A stretch of 21,215 nucleotides of DNA from an uncultured Spirochaetota bacterium (GCA_937864375.1 CALMJO010000108.1:1-21215); one strand, 5' to 3'. Counted from the first letter of the stretch, positions 1 to 7,478 are shown. Notes: generated by a model not told the origin, from the letters alone. Numbers and translations: made by a program.

Positions 1-1216
1 TGATCCCCATGTGGCTGTTGATCCACTTGGCGATGCCGGCGGCGCCGCTCTTGTCGGTTATGGCGATCGCGATGGGTCTTTTTAAAAGCTTCTCGGTATT
101 GAATATGTTGTAGATTTCCTCGTTCTTGATAAGGCCGTCCACGTGGATGCCGGCGCGCGTGACGTTGAAGTCGGCGCCCACGAATGGGAAGTTTTCGGGA
201 ATGCGGAAGCCTATAGACTCGAAGTAGTGGGCCATGTCGGTGATCGCGGTCAGATCGATGCCGTCGTCGTCCCCCGTGAGGGATATGTATTCGACGACCA
301 TTGCCTCGAGCGGGGTATTGCCGGTACGCTCCCCGAATCCGAGCAGCGTGCAGTTGACGGTCTCGCATCCGTACATCCACGCGTAGGTCGCATTGGTGAA
401 CCCGCGGTGAAAATCGTTGTGGCCGTGCCATTCGAGGTACTCGCCGGGGAAGCCGCCGTCGTCGATGATCGCACGGACGAGCCTTGGCACCGAGCGGGGA
501 AGGCCCGACATGGGATAGGTGACTCCGTATCCCATGGTATCGCAAAGGCGCACTTTTATTGGAAGCTTTCCCTGCTCCATGATCTGGACGAGCTTCTGGA
601 TAAAGGGGATTATGAAACCGTATATGTCGCCGCGCGTGATGTCCTCGAAATGAAGGCGGGGAATGATGCCGTTTTCGAGCGCGGTATACACGATATCAAG
701 GTAATCGTTCAGGGCTTCCCTGCGGGTCTTGTTCATTTTCAGGAAAACATGGTAATCGGATACCGAGGTGAGAATGCCCGTCTCCTCGATTTCCATCTGC
801 TTGACGAGCTCGAAGTCTTTCTTGTTGGCCCTGATCCAGGAGGTTATCCTGGGGTAGCGGTATCCCATTCTGCGGCAGGCCTCGACCGCATCCCGGTCCT
901 TCTTGGTATAGAGGAAAAACTCGGAATGGGAAATGAGACCGTTGGGCCCCGAAAGCCTGTGGAGAAACTGGAAGATCTTTTCAATCTGCTCCACGGAATA
1001 GGGCGGACGCGCCTGCTGGCCGTCGCGAAAAGTAGTATCCGAGATTCGGAACCTGCGTGAGGGACTGAGTGGCTGGAGCAGGTTGTCAAAGGGGACCTTG
1101 CACACCTTATCGTAAGGGAATATGTCCCGGTAAAGGTTCGGGACTGCGACCTCTTCGACTTCAAAGTGCCTGTTTATCTTCGCGAAACGAATACGCTCTT
1201 TTCGTTCAATTGTCAT
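1..1216 (-). CDS. Re-citrate synthase-like / 2-isopropylmalate synthase superfamily enzyme (3' end missing)
   Basis: This is an HMGL-like TIM-barrel acyltransferase that condenses acetyl-CoA with a 2-oxo acid. I read 405 codons from ATG 1216; the C-terminus lies beyond the window. A ribosome site GGAGG (complement of 1223-1227) sits 6 bases before the ATG. Residues 58-70 read ISDTTFRDGQQAR, with the metal and catalytic residues D60, R64 and D65. A second metal motif, WHGHND, has H264 and H266, and LGFGERTGNTPLEAM follows. The long N-terminal extension, the QQARPP loop and the ETGILTSVSDYH and HFEDITRGDIYGF segments resemble, as I recall them, the Re-citrate synthases of anaerobes (Clostridium kluyveri, Desulfovibrio) more than LeuA, NifV or CimA. 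That subfamily call is inference from memory. If right, it makes citrate from oxaloacetate and acetyl-CoA in place of GltA. Alternatives are isopropylmalate or homocitrate synthase. Confidence 0.72.
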   Translation of the reverse strand, partial: MTIERKERIRFAKINRHFEVEEVAVPNLYRDIFPYDKVCKVPFDNLLQPLSPSRRFRISDTTFRDGQQARPPYSVEQIEKIFQFLHRLSGPNGLISHSEFFLYTKKDRDAVEACRRMGYRYPRITSWIRANKKDFELVKQMEIEETGILTSVSDYHVFLKMNKTRREALNDYLDIVYTALENGIIPRLHFEDITRGDIYGFIIPFIQKLVQIMEQGKLPIKVRLCDTMGYGVTYPMSGLPRSVPRLVRAIIDDGGFPGEYLEWHGHNDFHRGFTNATYAWMYGCETVNCTLLGFGERTGNTPLEAMVVEYISLTGDDDGIDLTAITDMAHYFESIGFRIPENFPFVGADFNVTRAGIHVDGLIKNEEIYNIFNTEKLLKRPIAIAITDKSGAAGIAKWINSHMGI

Positions 1217-1255
1217 GTCTGGCCTCCGGCTTTTAGCGTTCATCCAAAACTCAAA

Positions 1256-1286
1256 ACTATGCCATGCGTGAAAGCATATCTGTCAA
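1256..1286 (-). promoter_or_regulatory. Probable sigma-70 promoter of the citrate synthase-like gene
   Basis: On the minus strand there is a perfect -35 box TTGACA (complement of 1281-1286), a 19-base spacer and a -10-like CATAGT (complement of 1256-1261). It points into the minus-strand gene that starts at 1216. The -35 is consensus; the -10 matches at four of six positions and the spacer is slightly long. It lies in the divergent gap between this gene and the membrane protein gene at 1386. Confidence 0.42.
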
Positions 1287-1385
1287 TGAAAATAATTTCT
1301 CAAAAACAGGTACCGCGGAGGATTTTTACTTGCAGGAAGCCGCCGGCGCGGGGGTAATCATTTACTCGAAGCGAGGCGAAATACC

Positions 1386-1778
1386 ATGGTCTTGCACAGC
1401 CTTTACATACTGGTCTTTGGCGCCGTACTGCTCGTCACCGGGTGCGTTGAGCTTGCGATGCCTGCGCGGATGTTCGCGTTCTGGAAGGCATGGGTGGGCA
1501 ACCGCTTCTTCTTCCTGCACGGGGCGCTTCTCATCGCGCTGGGCCTGCCCCTGACCTGCTATAACAATGCGCCTATGAACGCTTTCGTGTTCGGGTTCGG
1601 TATTATCCTCGTGTTCACCGGCCCGTTCATACTGTTCTATGCGAACAGGATCCGGAGGCTCTTTGACGCCACCACCGTCGACATGGACGAGTCCTCCCTC
1701 CGTCATCTCGTGTATTTTGACGCCGGGGTGCGCCTGGCGATCGGGGCCGCGTTCGTCTACAGCTATCTTGCGCGCTGA
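1386..1778 (+). CDS. Small four-helix integral membrane protein of unknown function
   Basis: I do not recognise this 130-residue protein. It has four hydrophobic segments at about residues 3-24, 40-58, 63-86 and 106-127, so it is probably a polytopic inner-membrane protein. The loop after the third segment is charged (YANRIRRLFDATTVDMDESSLRH, written here only as a guide to residues 85-107). ATG 1386 is preceded by a weak GAGG (about 1373-1376). It is divergent from the citrate synthase-like gene and convergent with leuS, with only 10 bases between its stop and the leuS stop, so it stands as a single-gene unit. Codon use and GC content look like the neighbours, and nothing suggests transfer. 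Function is unknown. Confidence 0.7.
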   Translation: MVLHSLYILVFGAVLLVTGCVELAMPARMFAFWKAWVGNRFFFLHGALLIALGLPLTCYNNAPMNAFVFGFGIILVFTGPFILFYANRIRRLFDATTVDMDESSLRHLVYFDAGVRLAIGAAFVYSYLAR

Positions 1779-1788
1779 ACGGCCCGAA

Positions 1789-4257
1789 TCACTTCACGAC
1801 TATATTCACGAGCTTCCCCTGTACCGCGATCACCTTGACGATCTGCTTGCCTGCGATGAATTCCTTCACGCGCTCTTCGGCGCGCGCGAGCGCTTCCATC
1901 TCCGCCTGGGGAAGGTCGGCGGGAGCCATGATGCGCGCGCGGATCTTGCCGTTCACCTGGAAGACCAGCTCGACCTCGTCACGGACGGCGAGCTCATCGC
2001 GGAAAGAGGGCCACTCGTGGTTCATGAGCATGGTCTTCTTGCCAAGCATCTCCCACATCTCTTCGGCCGCATGGGGTACGAACGGCGAAAGCATGCCCAG
2101 GAGCTTTTCCATGGCCTCGGAAAGCACCGCGCGGCCGGCCGGAGACGCCCATTCTTCCTCCGGGAACTGGTACCACGCATTGACCAGTTCCATCATGCGC
2201 GCGATCGCGGTATTGTACTGCATGCGCTCCTCGATGTCATTGGTCACTATCTTGACGGTACGGTGAACCTCCTTGCGGAATTTCGACAGCGCGGGAGTGA
2301 GCTGGTGCGAATCCGGATTCGAATTATCGATGAAAAGCTCCTGCTGCTTTCCCAGGAGGCGCCAGACGCGCCCAATGAACCTGTAGCTTCCCTCCACGCC
2401 CTTGTCGGACCAGTCCAGGTCCTTGTCGGGGGGCGAGGCGAAGAGCATGAAGAGGCGCACGGTATCGGCGCCGTACTTTTTGGTGATATCATCGGGATCG
2501 ACGACGTTTCCCTTCGACTTGCTCATCTTGGCGCCGTCCTTGATGACCATGCCCTGGGTGAGGAGACGCTCGAACGGCTCCCTGCATTTCAAGAGGCCCA
2601 TGTCGTTCAGGACCATGGTGAAGAAGCGCGCGTACAGGAGGTGCAGCACCGCGTGCTCTATCCCCCCGATGTAAAGGTCGACCGGCATCCAGTAGTCGAC
2701 TTCGGCCTTGTCGAACATGTCCTTTGAACCGGGGCAGGTGAACTTGTCGAAGTACCACGAGGAATCCACGAAGGTGTCCATGGTGTCGGTTTCGCGCCGT
2801 GCGTCGCCGCCGCACTTGGGGCATTTCGTTTTGTAGAAGCTCTCCATGGAAATGAGCGGGGAGCGCGAGTCCCCGTGGAAATCCACCTCGGTGGGCAGCA
2901 CCACGGGAAGGTCTTTCTCCGGTACGAGGACAGGGCCGCAGGAGTCGCAGTAGATGACCGGGATGGGACATCCCCAGTAGCGCTGGCGGGAGATGAGCCA
3001 GTCTTTCAGGCGGTAATTGATCTCCCTCTTGCCTATGCCCTTCTGCTCGGCATAATCCGAGATCTTCTCGATCGCGTCCATGTTGTTAATCCCGTTGATG
3101 GGGCCCGAGTCGATGCAAATCCCCTCGTCGATGTACGCGTCGGTCATCGTCGCGGCGTCCAGGGGATCGCCGGGACGGTCGATCACGACCTTGACGGGGA
3201 TGCCGAATTTCCTGGCGAAGGCGAAGTCGCGTGTGTCGTGCGCGGGAACCGCCATGATCGCGCCCGTCCCGTATTCCATGAGGACGAAGTTGCCCACGTA
3301 GAGCGGGACCTTGTCGCCGTTGAAGGGATTGATCACCTTTATACCGGTATCGACCCCCTCCTTTTCCTTTTCGTCCGAAAGCCTGTCGATGATTGACTGC
3401 GCGCGGAACTTCGTGATGAATTTCCGGACCCCGGGATTTTCGATCCTGTCCAGCAGGGGATGCTCGGGGGCGATCACCATGAAGGTCACGCCAAAGATCG
3501 TGTCGGGCCTGGTGGTGAAGATGGGGAAGTCTTCGCCGCTTTCGAGCCTGAAGTTCACCGTGAGGCCCGTCGAGCGGCCTATCCAGTTCTTCTGCATGGT
3601 GAGCACCCTTTCCGGCCACTTGCCGGTGAGCGCCTCGTGGCCGTTTAAAAGATCCTCGGCGTATTTCGTGATCTTGAAGAACCATTGCTCGAGGTCCTTC
3701 TGGGTGACCACGGAATCGCAGCGCCAGCACTGGCCGTCCACGACCTGCTCGTTGGCAAGCACCGTGTTGCAGTCGGGACACCAGTTGACAGATGCGCGCT
3801 TCTTGTACGCGAGCCCCTTCTCGTGCATCTTGATGAACATCCACTGGTTCCACTTGTAGTAATCCTCGTGGAAGGTGGTAACCTCGCGGGTCCAGTCGTA
3901 CGAGAAGCCCATCATGCTGAGCTGCTTCTTCATGTGGCTGATGTTTTCGGCCGTCCAGCGCGCGGGCGGGATGTTGTTCTTGATGGCCGCGTTTTCGGCG
4001 GGAAGCCCGAACGAATCCCAGCCCATGGGGTGGAATACGTTATACCCTTTCTTCCTTAAAAAGCGCGAGACCACGTCGCCGATGGTGTAGTTGCGCACGT
4101 GCCCCATGTGCAGCCGGCCTGAGGGATAGGGGAACATCTCGAGCAGGTAGTATTTCTTTTTGGAGCTGTCGCGCGAGGTAAGAAATACCTTGTCGGCGTC
4201 CCAGCGTTTCTGCCATTTTTCTTCAATTGCCTGAAAATTGTATTCACGCTCGCTCAT
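1789..4257 (-). CDS. leuS: Leucyl-tRNA synthetase
   Basis: This class Ia aminoacyl-tRNA synthetase charges tRNA-Leu with leucine in the cytoplasm. It is complete at 822 residues, within the bacterial range (about 800-860). The HIGH signature is HMGH at 50-53 within FPYPSGRLHMGHVRNYTIGD, and KMSKS is at 577-581. A zinc-binding pair CPDC...CWRC lies at about 158-181 and a second cysteine set CPKC at about 475. The CP1 editing domain is present, with the threonine-rich TTRPDTIFG from T248 and GTGAIMAVPAHDTRDFAFA. In the latter, D341 corresponds to the editing aspartate that clears mischarged tRNA. ATG 4257 has a GAGAGGGA ribosome site just upstream. It is a single gene, convergent with 1386-1778 and divergent from the SGNH hydrolase gene. 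Confidence 0.98.
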   Translation of the reverse strand: MSEREYNFQAIEEKWQKRWDADKVFLTSRDSSKKKYYLLEMFPYPSGRLHMGHVRNYTIGDVVSRFLRKKGYNVFHPMGWDSFGLPAENAAIKNNIPPARWTAENISHMKKQLSMMGFSYDWTREVTTFHEDYYKWNQWMFIKMHEKGLAYKKRASVNWCPDCNTVLANEQVVDGQCWRCDSVVTQKDLEQWFFKITKYAEDLLNGHEALTGKWPERVLTMQKNWIGRSTGLTVNFRLESGEDFPIFTTRPDTIFGVTFMVIAPEHPLLDRIENPGVRKFITKFRAQSIIDRLSDEKEKEGVDTGIKVINPFNGDKVPLYVGNFVLMEYGTGAIMAVPAHDTRDFAFARKFGIPVKVVIDRPGDPLDAATMTDAYIDEGICIDSGPINGINNMDAIEKISDYAEQKGIGKREINYRLKDWLISRQRYWGCPIPVIYCDSCGPVLVPEKDLPVVLPTEVDFHGDSRSPLISMESFYKTKCPKCGGDARRETDTMDTFVDSSWYFDKFTCPGSKDMFDKAEVDYWMPVDLYIGGIEHAVLHLLYARFFTMVLNDMGLLKCREPFERLLTQGMVIKDGAKMSKSKGNVVDPDDITKKYGADTVRLFMLFASPPDKDLDWSDKGVEGSYRFIGRVWRLLGKQQELFIDNSNPDSHQLTPALSKFRKEVHRTVKIVTNDIEERMQYNTAIARMMELVNAWYQFPEEEWASPAGRAVLSEAMEKLLGMLSPFVPHAAEEMWEMLGKKTMLMNHEWPSFRDELAVRDEVELVFQVNGKIRARIMAPADLPQAEMEALARAEERVKEFIAGKQIVKVIAVQGKLVNIVVK

Positions 4258-4307
4258 GAGTTCCCTCTCAACGGTTGTTTTAAAGAAGACTGCAGGGCAT
4301 CTTCTGG

Positions 4308-4336
4308 ATATCTTTTGCTCGGGCGGTAAAAGTCAA
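4308..4336 (-). promoter_or_regulatory. Possible leuS promoter
   Basis: On the minus strand TTGACT (complement of 4331-4336) is followed after 17 bases by AGATAT (complement of 4308-4313), about 50 bases upstream of the leuS start. The -35 is good and the -10 is weak. I saw no T-box specifier stem or terminator in the short leuS leader. Confidence 0.33.
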
Positions 4337-4411
4337 GCAAATCTCGGGGGGCCGATATTCTCACCGGCTTGCCGGGAAGCCTTCCGTCAAAAAGGACTTT
4401 ACAGGCGACGC

Positions 4412-4451
4412 CCGGCGCCAGTAGCCTGATGCACGGCGCATATGGCGCCGG
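4412..4451 (+). promoter_or_regulatory. Competing stems next to the SGNH hydrolase start
   Basis: CCGGCGCC (4412-4419) is an exact complement of GGCGCCGG (4444-4451), with a 24-base loop. A shorter local hairpin, CGGCGC (4434-4439) with GCGCCG (4445-4450) and loop ATATG, uses the same 3' arm. That arm ends 7 bases before ATG 4459, where the ribosome would bind. The pairing is real in the sequence. A regulatory role is inference, and short GC-rich palindromes occur by chance in this genome. Confidence 0.3.
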
Positions 4452-4458
4452 ATGAAAC

Positions 4459-5061
4459 ATGAACCTTGAAACCACAAAACGCAAGCTTGCCTCCGGCGAG
4501 GCCCTCACGATCGTGGCGCTGGGCGATTCCCTCACCCAGGGCTGGATGGTGCGCAAGGGATACCTGGACTTCCTGGAAGAGATGCTCGCGGGGCGTTTCC
4601 CCGGGAGCAGGGCGAGGCTCGTGAACAGGGGCATCCCCGGAGACACCGCCGAGGGCGGCCTCTACCGGCTTTCCGACGACGTGATTTCCTACGGCCCCGA
4701 CTGCGTGTTCATCCAGTTCGCGCTCAATGACGCGTTCAGCGGGTACCCGGTGGAGCGATACCGGAACAATATCCAGGCCATGATCGACAGGATCGAGTCC
4801 CAGACGGATGCGGATATACTTCTCGTGACCTCAGTCGCCCTCGGAAACGACGCCGAAAACGCCGTCGCGGAAAGGTTCTACGGCCGGCTCGAAGAGCTCG
4901 CGCGCGAAAATGAGCTTCCCATCGCCCGGGTGCACGAGTACTGGCGAAAAAAAATATCCGCGGGCGCCGATTTCCGAAAGCTCGTCCAGTTCGACATGGT
5001 ACACCCCACAGTCGAGGGATACCGCCTGATGGCCGAGGCCATCATGGAAGCCTTTATGTAG
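4459..5061 (+). CDS. SGNH/GDSL-family hydrolase
   Basis: This 200-residue protein is a probable esterase, lipase or acyl hydrolase with the flavodoxin-like SGNH fold. Block I is ALGDSLTQG with the nucleophile S24. Block II has glycine G58 in NRGIPGDT. Block III is FALNDA with N90, where A88 replaces the usual glycine of GxND. Block V is DMVHP with D179 and H182 completing the triad. There is no signal peptide or membrane segment, so it is probably cytoplasmic. The substrate cannot be read from the sequence; relatives include TesA-like esterases, lysophospholipases and carbohydrate deacetylases. The ATG at 4459 lacks a strong ribosome site (GGA at 4450-4452). Its stop codon TAG (5059-5061) abuts the GGAGG (5061-5065) of the next gene, so the two are co-transcribed and probably translationally coupled. 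Confidence 0.88.
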   Translation: MNLETTKRKLASGEALTIVALGDSLTQGWMVRKGYLDFLEEMLAGRFPGSRARLVNRGIPGDTAEGGLYRLSDDVISYGPDCVFIQFALNDAFSGYPVERYRNNIQAMIDRIESQTDADILLVTSVALGNDAENAVAERFYGRLEELARENELPIARVHEYWRKKISAGADFRKLVQFDMVHPTVEGYRLMAEAIMEAFM

Positions 5062-5071
5062 GAGGCATGTC

Positions 5072-5419
5072 GTGATCTATGCATTGAACCTGTTTACCAT
5101 GACCGGCGAAGAGGACTATCGCGACTACAATCTCAAGGCGGGAAGGATCATTTACGGCCTGGGGGGCAAAGTCGTCGTTTCCGGGTGGAAACCGGTCCGT
5201 TACATGAGCGACGACGGGAGGCGCAGGTCATGCTTCATCGTCGTCGAGTTTCCCGATGAGGCCGCATTCGACGAGTTTTACCGCAAGGCGGGCGAAACGG
5301 GGCTGCACGGGCAGAGGGAGGGTTCGACCGCCGACTATATCTGGACCCTCTGCGAGCCATGGGATTTAAAGCAGTGGGTGCGCGAAAAACCGGGCCGGGA
5401 CCAAAAATCGCCCGGATAA
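5072..5419 (+). CDS. DUF1330-like small alpha/beta protein
   Basis: This 115-residue protein starts at GTG 5072, chosen because GGAGG (5061-5065) lies 6 bases upstream. The nearer ATG at 5067 is followed at once by a stop (ATG TCG TGA). The pattern is that of a dimeric ferredoxin-like alpha+beta barrel of the DUF1330/YciI type. An N-terminal strand (YALNLFTMTG) and helix (EEDYRDYNLKAGRIIYGLGG) are followed by strand VVVSGWKPV. Strand CFIVVEFPDEAAFDEFY then matches the characteristic DUF1330 segment for clipping and summing successive strands. The C-terminal 30 residues are polar. The family has no established biochemical role. It is the second gene of a two-gene unit with the SGNH hydrolase, and its stop lies inside the downstream terminator stem. 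Confidence 0.62.
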   Translation: MIYALNLFTMTGEEDYRDYNLKAGRIIYGLGGKVVVSGWKPVRYMSDDGRRRSCFIVVEFPDEAAFDEFYRKAGETGLHGQREGSTADYIWTLCEPWDLKQWVREKPGRDQKSPG

Positions 5420-5449
5420 GCTTATCCGCCGGGTTGAGCACTTTTTTTT
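5411..5449 (+). terminator. Probable rho-independent terminator after the SGNH/DUF1330 unit
   Basis: A perfect 16-base palindrome CGGATAAGCTTATCCG (5413-5428) is followed by an 8-T run (5442-5449). An alternative stem, CCCGG (5411-5415) with CCGGG (5429-5433), ends 8 bases from the T run. The gap between stem and T run is longer than ideal. Even so, its place between two units, just upstream of a good promoter, supports termination here. Confidence 0.5.
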
Positions 5450-5495
5450 CCCTTGGCTCCTGTGTCAACCATTTGTGGCCCGGGTGAAAAAATTC

Positions 5496-5524
5496 TTGAA
5501 ATTAATAGCTGTTATTCCCATAGT
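5496..5524 (+). promoter_or_regulatory. Promoter of the rimP-nusA-infB operon
   Basis: TTGAAA (5496-5501), a 17-base A/T-rich spacer and CATAGT (5519-5524) form a good sigma-70-type promoter. Transcription would begin near 5531. It lies directly downstream of the preceding terminator and upstream of the leader terminator. The same -10 hexamer appears in the candidate promoter at 1256-1286. Confidence 0.58.
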
Positions 5525-5530
5525 GCTCAT

Positions 5531-5606
5531 GGAAAAGTGATTTTCCTTTTTCCTTAAGTGTTTCCCTGCATGTAAGGAGAGAGTGGTACCAGCCACTCTC
5601 TTTTTT
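5531..5606 (+). promoter_or_regulatory. Putative transcription attenuator in the nusA-operon leader
   Basis: Three stems can be drawn. At the predicted RNA 5' end, GGAAAA (5531-5536) and TTTTCC (5541-5546) close a GTGA tetraloop of the GNRA type. A strong intrinsic terminator has arms 5578-5586 (AGAGAGTGG) and 5593-5601 (CCACTCTCT), 9 uninterrupted base pairs, loop TACCAG and a T run at 5601-5606. An alternative stem pairs 5547-5556 (TTTTTCCTTA) with 5573-5582 (TAAGGAGAGA), allowing G-U pairs; it takes over the first five bases of the terminator's 5' arm and so excludes it. The only AAGGAG motif (5574-5579) and a start-stop ATGTAA (5570-5575) lie in the switching segment. The stems are seen; regulation is inferred, and NusA or a ribosome-assembly signal are natural candidates. 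Confidence 0.6.
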
Positions 5607-5628
5607 GGATACAGACAGCGGTCCGGCT

Positions 5629-6081
5629 ATGAACAATCCCGGGGTCAAGGAAAGGGTGCTGGAGATCGTGCATGAAGCGGCGCACGATCTCGGCTATATG
5701 ATATACGAGGCGAATCTGCTTTTCAAGGGGCAGAACTCGCGCATCATCGTCAGGTTGGACAGCCTTGAGGGTATCTCGCTTTCCGATTGCGAGGCGTTTA
5801 CCAGGGAATTTACGAGAAGGCTGGATGCATCCGGGGCACTTCCCAATTACTCTACCGAGGTCTCTTCGCCGGGAATCAACAGGGAGGTCAGGAACCTGGA
5901 AGAATTCCGGAGGTTCCAGGGCTCGCCGGTCAAGGTGGTGTTCAATGTCCCGCAGGGCGCCCATGTTTTTTTCAAGGGCAGGATAGCCGCGGTCGAAAAC
6001 GATCAAGTCATCTTGCAAGATGAAAAGGAAGAGCTGGCTGTTGCGTTGGGAGCGATTAAGTCGGCGCATCTAGAATTCTGA
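5629..6081 (+). CDS. rimP: Ribosome maturation factor RimP
   Basis: RimP binds the 30S precursor and helps assemble ribosomal proteins around S12 and S19. From ATG 5629 the protein has 150 residues, the usual family length. It has an N-terminal alpha/beta domain (helix EIVHEAAHDLGY, strand RIIVRLDS, then EGISLSDCEAFTREF). The hallmark TEVSSPGINREV (family EVSSPGLDRPL) follows, and a C-terminal SH3-like barrel ends in IKSAHLEF. A longer TTG start at 5605 is in frame, but it lies in the T run of the leader terminator. Neither start has a close Shine-Dalgarno site; ATG 5629 is preferred from family length. It is the first gene of the operon, 26 bases before nusA. Confidence 0.93.
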   Translation: MNNPGVKERVLEIVHEAAHDLGYMIYEANLLFKGQNSRIIVRLDSLEGISLSDCEAFTREFTRRLDASGALPNYSTEVSSPGINREVRNLEEFRRFQGSPVKVVFNVPQGAHVFFKGRIAAVENDQVILQDEKEELAVALGAIKSAHLEF

Positions 6082-6107
6082 CACCATTCAGATGAGGATC
6101 ACAGGAT

Positions 6108-7478
6108 ATGAGCATCAACTTCTTTGAAGCACTGCACCAGATCGCGACGGAAAAGGGCATCCCCCGGGAGATGATCGAGGAAATCGTCGATTCCGCCATG
6201 ATCTCGGCGTACAAGAAACAATACGGATCCAATACCAACGTACGCGTGGTGTTCGACCGCGACAGGAACACGGTGAAGATCGTATCCCGGAAGATGGTCG
6301 TGAACTCCCCGCGCAACCGCGCCGAAGAGGTGTACGTGGGCGATGCGCGCAGGGTCAATCCCGAGGTCAGGCTTGGGGACGAAATCGACGTAGAGGAAAA
6401 TCCCCTGGAATCCTTCGGCCGCATCGCCGCGCAGACCGCGAAGCAGGTGATCATACAGAAGATAAAGGAAGCGGAAAAGAACATCGTCTACAACGAGTTC
6501 AAGGACAAGGAGGGGGACCTCATAAACGGCTACCTGCAGAGGAAGACCAAGGACGCCATCTTCGTGGACCTTGGAAAGACCGAGGGAATCCTTCCCGCGC
6601 GCGAACAGTCGCCGCTGGAGCATTTCAAGACCGGCGAGCGCATCAAGGCGCTGGTCCTTGCCGTGCAGAAGAATACGAAAGGCCCCGGCGTCGTGCTCTC
6701 GCGGACGAACCCCAAGTTCATCCAGAGGCTTTTTGAAATGGAAATCCCCGAGGTGTACGACGGCGTGGTGAAGATCGCCAACATCGTGCGCGAGCCGGGA
6801 CTGCGTACCAAGGTCGCGGTCACCAGCGAGCGGGACGACATCGACAGCGTGGGCGCCTGCGTGGGCATGAAGGGCATTCGCATACAATCAATTGTCCGCG
6901 AGCTCGAAGGCGAGAAGATCGACATAGTGGAATGGGTGAACGACAAGAAGATCATGGCTTCGAACGCGCTTACGCCGGCGCGCGCCCGCGAGGTCATCGA
7001 AACGCGCACCGGCGGCGTGATCGCCGTCGTGGAAAAGGAGCAGTACAAGCTCGCGATCGGGAAGCAGGGACACAATGCCCGGCTCGCCACGAGGCTCTGC
7101 GGGTTCGAGATCGACATCAAGACCGAGGAGCAGTACCGCGAGTTCCTGAGCTCCAGCGAATCGCGTGCGATGGTGGAGCAGCTTTTCGCGCAGAAGGACG
7201 TGGAGGAAACCCCGCTCGAGGAACTTCCCGGACTGGAGCCGCGCATCATAAAGCTGCTTGAGGCGGGGGGCATCCTGTCGGTGGAAGACTTGGTCGAAAC
7301 ATCGTACGAGGATCTCATCAAGATTGACGGAATCGGCGAAAAGACCGCCAAGAAGATACTGGACATCCTTGCGGAGTCCATCGACTTCGAGGAAGAGGGC
7401 GAAGCGGCAGGCAAGGGCCAGGAAGGCGATACCGAAGAAGGGAATGGGAAGGAGAAGGAGACAGGCGCACAGGAATAA
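6108..7478 (+). CDS. nusA: Transcription termination/antitermination factor NusA
   Basis: NusA binds RNA polymerase and controls pausing, intrinsic termination and antitermination. In 456 residues the order is: an N-terminal polymerase-binding domain (about 1-125), S1 (about 133-200, GYLQRKTKDAIFVDLGKTEG), KH1 (about 228-290, GACVGMKGIRIQSI) and KH2 (about 300-350, AIGKQGHNARLATRL). One C-terminal helix-hairpin-helix/acidic-repeat domain follows (about 370-422, IDGIGEKTAKKILDIL). The tail from about 425 is very rich in Glu, Gly and Lys. It is longer than the Bacillus form (371), which lacks this domain, and shorter than E. coli (495), which has two acidic repeats. GAGGA (6094-6098) lies 9 bases before ATG 6108. 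No YlxR or YlxQ gene lies between nusA and infB. It may control its own operon through the leader at 5531-5606. Confidence 0.97.
   Translation: MSINFFEALHQIATEKGIPREMIEEIVDSAMISAYKKQYGSNTNVRVVFDRDRNTVKIVSRKMVVNSPRNRAEEVYVGDARRVNPEVRLGDEIDVEENPLESFGRIAAQTAKQVIIQKIKEAEKNIVYNEFKDKEGDLINGYLQRKTKDAIFVDLGKTEGILPAREQSPLEHFKTGERIKALVLAVQKNTKGPGVVLSRTNPKFIQRLFEMEIPEVYDGVVKIANIVREPGLRTKVAVTSERDDIDSVGACVGMKGIRIQSIVRELEGEKIDIVEWVNDKKIMASNALTPARAREVIETRTGGVIAVVEKEQYKLAIGKQGHNARLATRLCGFEIDIKTEEQYREFLSSSESRAMVEQLFAQKDVEETPLEELPGLEPRIIKLLEAGGILSVEDLVETSYEDLIKIDGIGEKTAKKILDILAESIDFEEEGEAAGKGQEGDTEEGNGKEKETGAQE

Noticed and set aside
143..1060. A 305-codon plus-strand frame over the citrate synthase-like gene.
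   Set aside because: The minus strand carries the catalytic motifs and a ribosome site; the plus frame has no recognisable features.
5605..5628. TTG at 5605 as the rimP start.
   Set aside because: It lies in the T run of the leader terminator, has no properly spaced ribosome site, and adds residues not usual in RimP. ATG 5629 gives the family length.
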